Shown piece by piece: positions 17,082 through 26,534 of a DNA stretch of 64,000 nucleotides (its first letter is position 1; each line of letters opens with the position of its first letter). The stretch covers positions 744,001-808,000 of the forward strand of contig NZ_JASJOO010000002.1 in NCBI RefSeq assembly GCF_030070105.1, written 5' to 3'. The position numbers and the translations under genes are program-made. This DNA comes from Bermanella sp. WJH001. GTDB taxonomy: Bacteria > Pseudomonadota > Gammaproteobacteria > Pseudomonadales > Oceanobacteraceae. Under the pieces are notes generated by a model, which worked only from the letters and a program-made list of their open reading frames with translations, did no database searches and was not told the DNA's origin.

Positions 17082-18473
17082 TTACGACTCCCCCTCATAC
17101 ACGCAATATCGATCTTTACCGGATTGTTTAGCTTGGTACATTGCAATATCTGCTTGTTTAATTTTCTCATCTAAATCAAAATCTTTTACTACATTAAATG
17201 TGTTAATACCTAAACTAGCTCTGACTTTTATCTTTTCGCCAGAAGAGGCGATGCAATCTAACTTTCTTATAGCCTTGATTAATTTTTCAGCAACCACTAT
17301 CGCACCTGCTTCATCATCAACAACGACAGCAAAAGCGAATTCTTCTCCGCCAAAACGACAATAAACATCATCCGACCTAAAGTTCTCGGTTAATACTTTT
17401 GCCAAGGAAACTAAAACCGCATCCCCTTCATCATGACCATGGGTATCATTAATAGCTTTAAAATCGTCTATATCAAGTAAACCAAATACAACTGTACCAC
17501 CTCGTCTTGCGCATCCGCTAACCAGTTTATGTGTTTGAATTGTAAAAAATCTTCTATTGGGGATATTTGTTAACGGATCAAAGTATGCAATTTTTTCTAA
17601 TTTTGACTTTGCTGTTTGCAGTTCGGCTGTTCTAGCTTGAACCAATTTTTCCAAATTATTTTTAAGAGCTTTTAAATCTTGATTTCTTTTTTCTAACTGC
17701 TCACTTTGAAACTTGCTGCTAGATACGTCCCGCTCAATGGCCGCAAAATGAGTGACTTCTGCGTATTTATTTCTCAAGGGCACAATATTCATTTCTATCC
17801 AATAGGGCCGACCATTAACATCATAATTTAATAATATCTCAGTAATACATTCTTTGTTCTCAAGTGCCTTAGAGATTCGACTACGCCCCTTCTTACTCGT
17901 TAATTCACCCTGTAAAATTCTTGGGGTTTCGCCTATCACCTCTTCTTTGCTATAACCTGTTAATTTTTCAAACGCTTTATTTACATATACAATTTTAGGT
18001 CCAGCTGGATACTTAATATGGCTGGCTTCTGTTATCACAACGATGTCTTGGGTATTTTCAACAACCTCCTCAAAAGAAAACGATTGCTTAGAATCTGAAA
18101 TATCAGAAAAAGTAACCACTATAAATTTATCATCGGTTTCATTGCCCTCATAATAGGCATTCACCATAAACCAGGTTATATCTTCGCAACTACTATCAAT
18201 TACACCCAATACTTCATTACTTAGTCTTTCTCTTGTACGCTTAACTTTATTAACGGGATAATCATCCACCATTAATATTTTTCCCGCTTCATCAATAAAA
18301 CACCACTGAGCATCAAATGCATCCTTGCCTATAGCCTGTTCATATGAAAGTCGTAATAAATTTAATGCGGTAGGATTGGCATATACAATAGATGTGTCCC
18401 ATGCATGAATAATTATGCCGATATGTGCATTTTCAAAAAGTGTTTTAAAATTTAGATCACTGATGTTTTTCAT
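17082..18473 (-). CDS. PAS-PAS-GGDEF diguanylate cyclase
   Basis: 463 residues without membrane helices. Two PAS domains (about 8-120 and 130-255; the second shows FEKLTGYSKEEVIGETPRIL), a coiled linker (about 258-290) and a GGDEF domain (about 295-460). The active site reads CRFGGEEFAFAV, so catalysis of c-di-GMP synthesis is expected. An inhibitory I-site RSDD lies five residues before GGEEF, indicating product feedback. No EAL domain. The LQGELTSKKGR stretch of the second PAS resembles LOV-type PAS sequences but lacks the canonical NCRFLQ cysteine. It is monocistronic. The signal sensed is unknown. Confidence 0.92.
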   Translation of the reverse strand: MKNISDLNFKTLFENAHIGIIIHAWDTSIVYANPTALNLLRLSYEQAIGKDAFDAQWCFIDEAGKILMVDDYPVNKVKRTRERLSNEVLGVIDSSCEDITWFMVNAYYEGNETDDKFIVVTFSDISDSKQSFSFEEVVENTQDIVVITEASHIKYPAGPKIVYVNKAFEKLTGYSKEEVIGETPRILQGELTSKKGRSRISKALENKECITEILLNYDVNGRPYWIEMNIVPLRNKYAEVTHFAAIERDVSSSKFQSEQLEKRNQDLKALKNNLEKLVQARTAELQTAKSKLEKIAYFDPLTNIPNRRFFTIQTHKLVSGCARRGGTVVFGLLDIDDFKAINDTHGHDEGDAVLVSLAKVLTENFRSDDVYCRFGGEEFAFAVVVDDEAGAIVVAEKLIKAIRKLDCIASSGEKIKVRASLGINTFNVVKDFDLDEKIKQADIAMYQAKQSGKDRYCVYEGES

Positions 18474-18602
18474 CTTACGATCATTCTCAACAACTGTCCT
18501 TTTAAGATAGTCAACTTAGAAGATATTCCTAGTCGAATATGCAATAAATAAGAATATCTATTACTATAGATGCTCTTGTTTTATTCATTATTCGTTATCA
18601 GA

Positions 18603-19037
18603 TTATTGAGTTTTAATTGCATCACGTAGCTGGGTAAAAATATCCCACTTTGCATCTTCTTCCGCCACAATCTCAATGGGGTACAATCCAGTATCAGTGG
18701 GAATGGTATTTAAATCAGACTGTAATTGGCTGGTATCTTTAGCGTATATAATCCATTGATTGATCCCCTGACACATAATCACCATCACCACCAAGGCATG
18801 CGCATCTGTTTCGATGGCGCTCATGAGTTTCTGGTTGAAGTCATCAATAAACACTAATTCTTTGTTACTTGGGTAGCCGGTTAAAGAGTCAACCTCAGCA
18901 GCATTCCAAGAAATTTGCACACATTGATCGAATTCCCCAGATGCTAATTCAGCGTCCAACTCATCACGATAGCGAATGGTAATGGGCTCATCATTCAATG
19001 TGCCATCTGCCAGCACCCAACGGTTTGAAAACGCCAT
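18603..19037 (-). CDS. DUF695-like protein
   Basis: 144 residues, soluble, no signal peptide. The layout (NRWVLADGTLNDEPITIRYR at the start, a central hydrophobic VVMVIMC strand, WIIYAKD near the middle, and a C-terminal WDIFTQLRD) matches small proteins assigned to DUF695. Function is unknown. It stands alone between a diguanylate cyclase gene and the Blh-like gene, all on the minus strand but with gaps of 100 bp or more. Confidence 0.55.
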   Translation of the reverse strand: MAFSNRWVLADGTLNDEPITIRYRDELDAELASGEFDQCVQISWNAAEVDSLTGYPSNKELVFIDDFNQKLMSAIETDAHALVVMVIMCQGINQWIIYAKDTSQLQSDLNTIPTDTGLYPIEIVAEEDAKWDIFTQLRDAIKTQ

Positions 19038-19139
19038 ATGCCTTCCCTGCTTTTATTTTTGGATACGCTTAAAGCTAGCAGAATATAAGTAAAATGCACA
19101 AGAACACCTGTTCTTATGGCTATTTATAGCCAAAACACG

Positions 19140-19994
19140 TTAGCGCAACGGGATTTTTAAAAATCGACGTCCGGATTTGTCTTGCTCAGGTAAATACCCC
19201 GCTCTCACATTAACCTGCAAGCTGGGCAAAATAAGTCTTGGTGCATCTAGATTGGCATCCCGCGCCTGACGCTTTTCAGTAAACTCAGATTCTGAAGTCT
19301 TCCCTGCACAATGAATATTATCGGCTTTTTGTTCTTTGACACTGACAACCGAGCGAACCTCACGACCTTTAGGTGGATAATCGTGGCACATGTGCAGTTG
19401 TGCATCATCACCTAGCGCGTAGATAGATTGAATGGATTGATAAAGGGCTTTTGCATCACCACCTGGGAAGTCACAGCGAGCCGTTCCTACATCGGGCATA
19501 AACAGGGTATCACCAACAAACACGTGGACAGGCTCATCTGACGACCTGGCCACATAACTCAAACATGCTGGTGTATGGCCCGGTGTCGCCAATGCCTGAA
19601 GCGTTATCCCACCCACACTTAGGGTATCGCCTGCACTCACCAAACCATCAAAAAGTGCTTCTTTTTGGCTATTAAGACCAAACACCTCATCAAAGTGCTG
19701 CTGAACGGCTGTTACCTTCTCACCAATCAGCACCTGACCACCCAATTGTTGCTTAATGTATTGTGCATCACTTAAATGATCTGCATGCACATGGGTTTCT
19801 AAAATATATTTAACCGTTAAACCGTGCGCGCCAACATTCTGAATGATTTCATCAGAAAACTCATGGCTAACCTTGCCTGTATTGGCTTTATAGTCAGCCA
19901 CAGGGTCAATTAAAACCGCCTCTTTCGACGGATCATCAATAACCAAGTGACAAAAAGTCTGAGTATCATGGTGGTAGTAGCTTTGTATGTGCAT
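19140..19994 (-). CDS. Blh/ETHE1-like persulfide dioxygenase (MBL fold)
   Basis: 284 residues. Metal ligands are in ETHVHADHLSDA (HxHxDH, about 66-77), GHTPACLSY (about 141) and GDTLFMPDVGTARCDFPGG (about 160-178), the last being a strong signature of ETHE1/Blh persulfide dioxygenases, which oxidise glutathione persulfide to sulfite. The ATG at 19994 is chosen because GGGGGCG lies just upstream; a TTG four codons earlier lies within that ribosome site. It is divergent from a BigR-type repressor gene, the same pairing as the blh-bigR sulfide-detoxification operon. Confidence 0.85.
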   Translation of the reverse strand: MHIQSYYHHDTQTFCHLVIDDPSKEAVLIDPVADYKANTGKVSHEFSDEIIQNVGAHGLTVKYILETHVHADHLSDAQYIKQQLGGQVLIGEKVTAVQQHFDEVFGLNSQKEALFDGLVSAGDTLSVGGITLQALATPGHTPACLSYVARSSDEPVHVFVGDTLFMPDVGTARCDFPGGDAKALYQSIQSIYALGDDAQLHMCHDYPPKGREVRSVVSVKEQKADNIHCAGKTSESEFTEKRQARDANLDAPRLILPSLQVNVRAGYLPEQDKSGRRFLKIPLR

Positions 19995-20027
19995 CAGCGC
20001 CCCCAAAAAATGTATGACTCAATATAC

Positions 20028-20043
20028 ATTAGCAAAATCTAAT
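20028..20043. promoter_or_regulatory. candidate BigR operator
   Basis: ATTAG (20028-20032), six-base spacer, CTAAT (20039-20043): a perfect AT-rich inverted repeat between the divergent blh-like and bigR-like genes. BigR binds AT-rich imperfect palindromes in this position in other bacteria; binding here is inferred. Confidence 0.45.
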
Positions 20044-20104
20044 TTAGCTTTCATTAAATATTGTGTTAAATTTAAAGCAGCACCAACTGTTCTTCGAGGA
20101 CACC

Positions 20105-20422
20105 ATGGAAACCTTTGCCATCGCTCAAGAAATGAAAGCCCACGCTTGTGAAGCTTCTCAATTATTAAAAGCCCTTGCTAATGAAAACAGACTCATGATT
20201 CTGTGCTCTTTAGCGCAAGGTGAAATGAATGTTACTGAGCTTAACGCACGTTTGGTTTTAAGCCAGTCAGCACTGAGTCAGCACCTTGCATGGCTTCGTC
20301 GCGAAAAATTGGTAAATACCCGTCGCGACGCACAAACCATTTATTATTCACTGCAGGGTACAAAAGCCAAAGAAGTCATTATGGTATTACAAAGCATCTA
20401 TTGCGCTGACCTAGTTAAATAA
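20105..20422 (+). CDS. bigR: BigR/SqrR-type ArsR-family persulfide-sensing repressor
   Basis: 105 residues with a winged helix (LLKALANENRLMIL; LSQSALSQHLAWLRRE recognition helix; DAQTIYYSL wing). Cys34 and Cys100 are 66 residues apart, the same spacing as the thiol pair that forms a polysulfide link in BigR and SqrR. Metal-site residues of classical ArsR are absent. The ATG at 20105 follows CGAGGACACC. It is divergent from the persulfide dioxygenase gene and 2 bp ahead of the SulP gene, so it probably represses both until reactive sulfur appears. Confidence 0.85.
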   Translation: METFAIAQEMKAHACEASQLLKALANENRLMILCSLAQGEMNVTELNARLVLSQSALSQHLAWLRREKLVNTRRDAQTIYYSLQGTKAKEVIMVLQSIYCADLVK

Positions 20423-20424
20423 CC

Positions 20425-22042
20425 ATGCCTAGCTGGCTTTTTCCTTGGCGCCAATCTCACTGGCAATTACGTCATGACATAGTTGCTGGTTTAATCGTCG
20501 CTATCCTTATTATTCCTCAAGCAATCGGTTATGGCCTACTTGCCCATTTACCCCCTTCTGTGGCGCTGGCCAGTTGTATTTTCCCTTTGTTGGCCTATGC
20601 GGTGTTTGGTCGCAGCCATGCATTAGCCATTGGCCCAGTGGCCATTATTAGTTTAATGGTAGGCGAGGCTTTACAGCCCTTGTCGGCTGAGCAAGCTTTG
20701 CCGGCGGCTCAACTCTTAGCATTACAAGTGGCCATGCTACTTGCAGGTATGCGGCTGCTTAATCTTGGTAATTTAGTCCACTTTATTGGCCACCCTGTTA
20801 TACAAGGTTTTACTGCTTCTGCGGCCATACTGATTATCAGCAAACAATTACCTCTCATCCTTGGGGGGAATATTTTTCAGTTAAGCAGTATTGATGCACA
20901 AACAACTGGCCTAGCACTTGCTTTTATTGCCCTTCTGATACTATTTAAAAACATCCCCCATGAATTCATGAGTAAATTAGGCCCGTTAGTGGTGGTGATC
21001 ATTGGCTGTATCTGGGTGTTTTTTATGCCTAATACACTCTCTACTGTGAACATTGACCAATCCCATTCCATCCTTAATGTCTCTTTTGTCTTACCTTGGG
21101 AATTATTTGAACAGCTCTTACCTAATGCCCTCCTCATCGCACTGATAGGCTTATTAGAAAGCACGTCAGTGGCAAAAAACCTAGCAAAACAACGCAAAGA
21201 AACCATTCACGCCAACCAAGAGCTTCTAGGTTTATCATTTGCTAATCTGGCAGCGGGTTTATTTCAAGCTTATCCTGTGGCCGGTGGTTTTGGCCGCTCT
21301 ATGGTGAATCACCAAGCGGGTGCCAGCAGTCCTTTGGCCGGTGTGTTTACCGCTTTGTTTGTTGGTTTTTTACTCATCTTTACCCTTGATGCCATTAATT
21401 ACATTCCCTTGGCCGCATTGGGAGCTATTGTCATAATTGCAGTATGGCCACTGCTGGAATTGGGCCCTGTTATTAAAAAATGGCGAGTTCAGCCAAAAGA
21501 GACCGCGATTTGGTTAATCACCTTTGTTTGTGTGTTATGGCAAGGCGTTGAAATTGGTATTTTATCTGGGGTGTCGTTATCTGTTATTTTTCTTATTCGC
21601 AGTGCCGCCAAACCCCATATTGCTATTATTGGTCAAATCCCTGATAGCGCTCATTTTCGTAATATCAAACGCCACACTGTCATAACTCACCCAGGCTTGC
21701 TGGCTATTCGCATTGATGAAGGCATTCATTTCGCCAACCAAGATGCCATACATCAATTTATTGAAGACGCATTGCAAAACCAACCCGACACCCTCAACCT
21801 GCTTATCGTGTTCCGCGGTAAATATCATAGATAGTGACGGCTTGGATTTATTACAATCTTGGAACGAAAAACTGCAACAACAAAACAAGCAATTGCACCT
21901 TGCCGAAGTAAAAGGGCCCGTCATGGACGAACTGATTAAACGGGGTTTTGTCGAGAGCATCAAACCGGGCAAGATTTTTCTCAGCACCAAACAGGCCTTT
22001 GATGCGCTTTCGCAACCTAGCGACGAAAGCTATATAATCTAG
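20425..22042 (+). pseudogene. SulP-family anion permease split by a frameshift in the STAS domain
   Basis: The first frame (20425-21834) encodes 469 residues: about 10-12 membrane helices of a SulP transporter (WRQSHWQLRHDIVAGLIVAI; AYPVAGGFGRSMVNHQAG), then half of a cytoplasmic STAS domain, ending abruptly in GKYHR. The rest of STAS (NIIDSDGLDLLQSWNEKL, then VMDELIKRGF) continues in the +1 frame from about 21815 to 22042. Removing one base near 21809-21815 (around CGTGTTCCGC) restores one protein of about 538 residues. Either the gene is a recent pseudogene, the assembly carries a one-base error, or the truncated permease works without full STAS. It follows bigR by 2 bp, suggesting a role in sulfur anion transport. 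Confidence 0.8.
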
Positions 22043-22064
22043 CTTTTCGATTAAGAGTCATACT

Positions 22065-22535
22065 ATGTTTTACCTTATTAGCATTGCCGCCATTATCTTA
22101 CTTGCCCTAAGTGCCGTAGCCGCCTATTACATCATCAAATTACGTAATGTCAGGCAGCTTCAAGCTAAACAAATCCAACAAAATAAAGACGCATGGCAAA
22201 AGCATCGTAATGAATTAGCCGATGATTTAAGGTTTATTGGTCATTCAATGTTACAAGGGCAGTGTGAAATCACAGAAGGCTGCTTAAGAATAAAAGTGCT
22301 AATGGATCGTTTAGATGATGAATTGCAAAATAAACCTGAATTCAAAACCATTCAGTCTTTTTTTGCTCAGGCCATCACCATGCCCACCCATGAAGCCTAT
22401 AAGGCACTAACTCGAAAAGAGCAGTTCAAACAAGACAAGCAACGATTTGCCTTAGAAGAACAGCATAAAGAGCAAATATTAATCGAAGTTAAAACCCTGT
22501 GTGAGTACAAGTTCGACATACTTATGCCCAATTAA
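22065..22535 (+). CDS. DUF2489 membrane protein
   Basis: 156 residues: one N-terminal membrane helix (about 3-24), then a cytoplasmic helical domain. The segment SMLQGQCEITEGCLRIKVLM (about 62-81) is the family hallmark, with a GQC...GC cysteine pair. Function of DUF2489 is unknown. It lies 22 bp after the broken SulP gene and 63 bp before the lipoprotein gene, so it may be cotranscribed with either. Confidence 0.8.
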   Translation: MFYLISIAAIILLALSAVAAYYIIKLRNVRQLQAKQIQQNKDAWQKHRNELADDLRFIGHSMLQGQCEITEGCLRIKVLMDRLDDELQNKPEFKTIQSFFAQAITMPTHEAYKALTRKEQFKQDKQRFALEEQHKEQILIEVKTLCEYKFDILMPN

Positions 22536-22598
22536 CCTGTTCATATAGGCAGGCTTTGGTAAAATGTTAGCTAGATCACATTTTCCAAGGCCATTGTT

Positions 22599-24107
22599 AT
22601 GAAAAAAACCCTTCTTAGCCTGTGCGCAGTCAGCTTATTATCGGCCTGCTCTGGCCCTGCGATTAAAGATACTGCCATCATCCAACAAACCGCACTTAAC
22701 CAGGCTCAAAACTCCGAACAAAACCCTCAAGAAGTCATCGAAAACACACGAAATACACAGATCAAAGCACAACAACAAGATCTGTATTATTACAGCCCAA
22801 GCTATATGGCCCAAGCCGAAGTGGAAATGGCAAAAGCTGAAGAATCCCTAAAACAAAGCAAACCAGCCAGCACCACAATTACTCACAGCCTGACCGCCCA
22901 AGCGTTATTTGATCGCGGCCTAGCCACCAAAGACGTGGTCATCAATCAGCTCAAACCAAGCTTTGACGGTATTGATATGCTGAAAGAAATTAATAGCCAC
23001 ACATTACTCAAAGGGGATTTTGAAGATATTCAGGATGACATCAAAGATCTCATTCTATTAATTGAACAAAACAAAACCAGTGACGCCCTTAACGAGCAAA
23101 AAGAAGTACTTAGTGACATCACTGAACTCGAAATACAAACACTCAAAGTCACCTATTTTTCAAGCGCTGAAAATGCATTAGAAAAAGCAGAAGATGCAGA
23201 TGCCGAAGAGTACGCTGCAAAAACATTTGAGAGCGCTGAAAAAGCACTAGAAAAATTAGAACTCACGGTAGAAAACCAATACAAAGATCGTGAACTACTT
23301 GCTCAAAAAAGCACGGCCACCATCCAACTTGCACAACATGCCGAACACGTAGCAAAAGCCGCCAAGCCACTGCTAAAACTGGATGCTGAAAAAGCAGAAC
23401 AACATATTTTGTATGTAGAATCCCTTTTAGAGCGTGTCACTAAGGCACTGAATCATGACGCCATCACTCACATGCCTCTAAACAATCAATCCATCGCGTT
23501 AGCTCAAGCGGTTGAGCGTTTAAACAAACAGGCTCAAACCAATATCAACACCTCGCAATGGGCCCTTGAAAAACAACAACTTGAAACCGTAATAGCAGAA
23601 CTTAAACAAGCGCAACTAGATGCTGCTCCTAAAGCCTCTGAAACAAACCAAGAACAAGAGCAAGCCAGCAATACCGAAGAAGCTGACAACACAACAGCCC
23701 TTACCCCAGCTACTGCTACTGACGTTACACCAGCTAAAAACCAAGAGGACAGCCCAGCACAAGAAGCGCCTGTTAGTGCTCTAAACGACACGCTTAAACA
23801 AGACACTACTGACTTAACTAACACCGCCCTTAAAACTGAAGATACGCCAAGCACAGACAACACCGCTGCCTTAGAAGCCGTTACGGTAGAAGACACAACT
23901 CAAGCGAGTGTTGAAACAGAACAAACACCAGCAAGTGAAGAAGTGGACGCCCCTGAAACACAAGTGACAGCTGAGACCGAAACTGAAGCACAAGTGACAG
24001 CTGAGACCGAAACTGAAGCACAAGTGACAACCGAGACCGAGACCGAGACCGAGACCAGTATTTCAAGCGAACCCACAACAAACGCAAACGAAACACCCCA
24101 GCCTTAA
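22599..24107 (+). CDS. lipoprotein with coiled-coil body and low-complexity acidic tail
   Basis: 502 residues. Signal peptide MKKTLLSLCAVSLLSAC ends in the lipobox LSAC. Residues about 45-345 are almost entirely helical, with repeated A-E-x-A-L-E-K-A/L segments (SAENALEKAEDADAEEY; ESAEKALEKLEL) resembling DUF4398-like envelope proteins. The last 150 residues are Thr/Glu/Ala-rich, ending in a tandem repeat (AQVTAETETE, twice, then a third partial unit). AAGG lies 8 bases before the ATG. Probable envelope structural or stress protein; no specific function is recognised. Confidence 0.7.
   Translation: MKKTLLSLCAVSLLSACSGPAIKDTAIIQQTALNQAQNSEQNPQEVIENTRNTQIKAQQQDLYYYSPSYMAQAEVEMAKAEESLKQSKPASTTITHSLTAQALFDRGLATKDVVINQLKPSFDGIDMLKEINSHTLLKGDFEDIQDDIKDLILLIEQNKTSDALNEQKEVLSDITELEIQTLKVTYFSSAENALEKAEDADAEEYAAKTFESAEKALEKLELTVENQYKDRELLAQKSTATIQLAQHAEHVAKAAKPLLKLDAEKAEQHILYVESLLERVTKALNHDAITHMPLNNQSIALAQAVERLNKQAQTNINTSQWALEKQQLETVIAELKQAQLDAAPKASETNQEQEQASNTEEADNTTALTPATATDVTPAKNQEDSPAQEAPVSALNDTLKQDTTDLTNTALKTEDTPSTDNTAALEAVTVEDTTQASVETEQTPASEEVDAPETQVTAETETEAQVTAETETEAQVTTETETETETSISSEPTTNANETPQP
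23960..24056 (+). repeat. in-frame 30-bp tandem repeat plus GAGACC hexamers
   Basis: Two identical 30-bp units (23960-23989 and 23990-24019) and a partial third encode AQVTAETETE. They are followed by four GAGACC hexamers (24033-24056) encoding (ET)n. Both arrays keep the reading frame and are candidates for length variation between strains. Confidence 0.9.
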
Positions 24108-24138
24108 CATTAAAAACCGTTAAGCAGGACAAAACACC

Positions 24139-24170
24139 AAAGGCCCGTATAATACGGGCCTTTCTTTTTA
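24139..24170 (+). terminator. terminator between the lipoprotein gene and murI
   Basis: AAAGGCCCGT (24139-24148) and ACGGGCCTTT (24154-24163) flank loop ATAAT, followed by CTTTTT. The loop region also reads TATAAT, but no -35 element fits. Confidence 0.85.
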
Positions 24171-24182
24171 GGGGTAACCACA

Positions 24183-25001
24183 GTGCCACGCATTGCTCTT
24201 TTGGATTCTGGCATAGGCGGCTTAAGTGTCTTGCAAGCCATTAAACAGCAAATACCCAATGCGAGTATCCTGTACTTTGCGGACCACGCCTACTCCCCTT
24301 ACGGCAACAAAGACACACTTTGGTTAAACCATCACATTGTTCAATTAGTCAGCGCGTTAAACCAACAACATAAACTGGATGCCATTGTCATTGCCTGCAA
24401 CACCGCCAGCACCTTATGCCTAGCGCAGTTACGACAATGCATAAACACACCCATCATTGGTGTTGTACCTGCGGTAAAAACCGCTGCCAATTTAACTAAA
24501 AATCAATCCATTGGGGTTTTAGCGACACCCACCACCATTCACGGTGAGTACCTAAAAAGCTTAATTTCCGATTTTGCGCACCAATGCCAAATAACAAAAG
24601 TCGCCAGTACTGAACTTGTCTCCCTTGCTGAAAAAAAGCTAAACAAACAGCCCATTGAGCAAAAGACAATTGCCCACATAATCGAGCCACTGATCAAATC
24701 GCGCTGTGATTATGTGGTGCTGGGCTGTACCCACTTCCCCCATTTAAAGCCAGAGTTAACCGCACTGGCTGCGCACATTAATTGGATCGATTCCGCAGAT
24801 GCTATCGCCAAGCGCTGCATATCATTGTTGGAAGACACGCACATAGAAAATAACCATCAAACACCTAAACCGCACATGAGCTTTTATTCCAGCGCACAAA
24901 TAAACAACGGCTTACACCTCACGTTAACTGAATTTGGTTTTACTCATATTCAAGCAAACGTACAACTTTATGACGTTCAGCTAAACTCAGTTCATTCATA
25001 A
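24183..25001 (+). CDS. murI: glutamate racemase
   Basis: 272 residues. MurI makes D-glutamate for peptidoglycan. The two catalytic cysteines are in ACNTAST (about 72) and LGCTHFPH (about 183), and the N-terminus has LLDSGIGGLSVL. The start is GTG at 24183, with AGGGGT about 8 bases upstream, placed directly after a terminator, so its promoter must lie inside or very near that terminator or some read-through occurs. A DUF924 gene follows after 15 bp. Confidence 0.93.
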   Translation: MPRIALLDSGIGGLSVLQAIKQQIPNASILYFADHAYSPYGNKDTLWLNHHIVQLVSALNQQHKLDAIVIACNTASTLCLAQLRQCINTPIIGVVPAVKTAANLTKNQSIGVLATPTTIHGEYLKSLISDFAHQCQITKVASTELVSLAEKKLNKQPIEQKTIAHIIEPLIKSRCDYVVLGCTHFPHLKPELTALAAHINWIDSADAIAKRCISLLEDTHIENNHQTPKPHMSFYSSAQINNGLHLTLTEFGFTHIQANVQLYDVQLNSVHS

Positions 25002-25016
25002 GCCAAGGAAAAAACC

Positions 25017-25607
25017 ATGCACCCATGCACACAAGACATTCTGGCCTTCTGGTTTGGTAGCTGGCCCTTTGATGAAAAAGCCGCACAAAGCCAAGCCTCA
25101 GTATGGTTTCAATCCACACCCGAATTAGATGAGACAATCAAACAGCGCTTTCAAGCGCTTGTAGAGAGCGCACTTAAAAATAATTTTCACTGCGACTGCC
25201 TTGAAGACGACCTCGCATATATCATTCTACTCGATCAATTCACCCGCAACATCTATCGCGGACAAGGCAAGGCGTTTAGCGGTGATCAACTTTCACTAAA
25301 TAAAAGCCTTAAGCTCATTGAAAAAGACACACACCTAACACTCCCTCTGCACGTGGCTACCTTTGCATGTATGCCACTGCAACACAGTGAAGACCCAAAC
25401 ATACACAAGCAATCCATTGCAGTGTTTACACAACTTGTAAATCTTCATGGCGAAGCGGCCCAAGGATTTTTAACTTTTGCCCACAAGCATAAAGACATCA
25501 TTGATCAATTTACCCGTTACCCTCATCGCAATGACGCTTTAAATCGTGATTCAACCGAACAAGAAAAACAGTATTTGGCAAACAATGGTTTACGCTTTGG
25601 TCAGTAA
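25017..25607 (+). CDS. DUF924 family protein
   Basis: 196 residues, soluble. It starts ILAFWFGSWPFDEKAAQ and contains IILLDQFTRNIYRGQGKAFSG and a C-terminal YPHRNDALNRDST, the conserved DUF924 segments (a TPR-like helical fold). The molecular function is unknown. It is 15 bp after murI with AAGGAAAAAACC before the ATG, so a murI-DUF924 operon is likely. Confidence 0.85.
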   Translation: MHPCTQDILAFWFGSWPFDEKAAQSQASVWFQSTPELDETIKQRFQALVESALKNNFHCDCLEDDLAYIILLDQFTRNIYRGQGKAFSGDQLSLNKSLKLIEKDTHLTLPLHVATFACMPLQHSEDPNIHKQSIAVFTQLVNLHGEAAQGFLTFAHKHKDIIDQFTRYPHRNDALNRDSTEQEKQYLANNGLRFGQ

Positions 25608-25735
25608 GTTTTGATCAAAGCCATACAACCCAACAACGACTGAAACCACGATAAAAAGAACGCTTTCATCTAAGAATCGCACACAAGCCATGACAGCAAA
25701 GCCAATGCTGGTTAAAATGCCTGCCAATAAGAATA

Positions 25736-26506
25736 ATGACAGAGCATTTCATGGACGTACGTACCTTAAAAAAGACCAAGTTTTTACTACTCATTGGTTT
25801 CATAATCACTTCTTTCTCAGCCAATGCCGGATACTTTGGCGCGGCGCAAACTTTCAATAGCTCAGCATCTTTTGATGAACAAGACGATGGTTTTCGCATA
25901 GATTTTGGCAGCGACGTCACGCCTTGGCTTGATTTGGAATGGGGCTACATCGATTACGGCTATTCAAGATTTGATGATCCTGATTTTGTGCTGGGCGACC
26001 CAGATGACGACGATGATAATGATCGCTTCGAAAACGTGGGCTTTGGTGATGACTCGGTAAATGAACAAGTAGCAAGGTTTGAAGGCCTGACAAACTTACG
26101 TTCTCAAGGTATATCTGCCGGATTAAAATTTAAAAAAGAAATCAATAATTGGATGAAAGTCTACGCTCGCGTCAGTTTCCTAGCTTGGCATGCAGAAAGT
26201 ATGAACGTCACCATTTTTGCCCCAAGACCCGGTTTTGATAGTGACGGTAACGAGTTACCTGAGGGCTCAACCGAAACCCCTAATAACCTAAACGACTGCG
26301 GCACCATCAGTTATTGCCGCATTGAAGACACCGACGACGTCACCAACACTTGGGGCGTGGATTTTTGGTACGGATACGGCGCTATCTTTAAACCTTACAG
26401 CTGGTTAGCCATTCGTACTGAGTACTCCATCGTGACACTGAAAGCCGTGGATTTTCCAAAAGGAAAACTAGAAGGCTTTTCTGCCGGCCTTGAGATTCAT
26501 TACTAA
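25736..26506 (+). CDS. outer-membrane beta-barrel-like protein
   Basis: 256 residues (251 if the ATG at 25751 is used, which gives a cleaner signal peptide, MDVRTLKKTKFLLLIGFI, cleaved after SANA). The mature part has alternating hydrophobic strands with many aromatic residues (DLEWGYIDYGYSRF; YGYGAIFKPYSWLAIRTEY) and ends EGFSAGLEIHY, a terminal aromatic typical of barrel insertion signals. An Asp-rich loop (GDPDDDDDNDRF) might bind cations. It resembles small OmpA/OmpW-like eight-strand barrels. The specific function is unknown. Confidence 0.7.
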   Translation: MTEHFMDVRTLKKTKFLLLIGFIITSFSANAGYFGAAQTFNSSASFDEQDDGFRIDFGSDVTPWLDLEWGYIDYGYSRFDDPDFVLGDPDDDDDNDRFENVGFGDDSVNEQVARFEGLTNLRSQGISAGLKFKKEINNWMKVYARVSFLAWHAESMNVTIFAPRPGFDSDGNELPEGSTETPNNLNDCGTISYCRIEDTDDVTNTWGVDFWYGYGAIFKPYSWLAIRTEYSIVTLKAVDFPKGKLEGFSAGLEIHY

Positions 26507-26534
26507 ACATTTGCCAAGAGTAAAATGTACCCAG

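Noticed and set aside
21800..21840. Programmed +1 frameshift in SulP
   Set aside because: No slippery sequence, rare-codon stop context or stimulating structure is obvious, and SulP proteins are not known to use recoding; a mutation or error is simpler.
24139..24170. TATAAT at 24149-24154 as the -10 box of murI
   Set aside because: It lies in the loop of a terminator hairpin and no -35 element is spaced correctly upstream.
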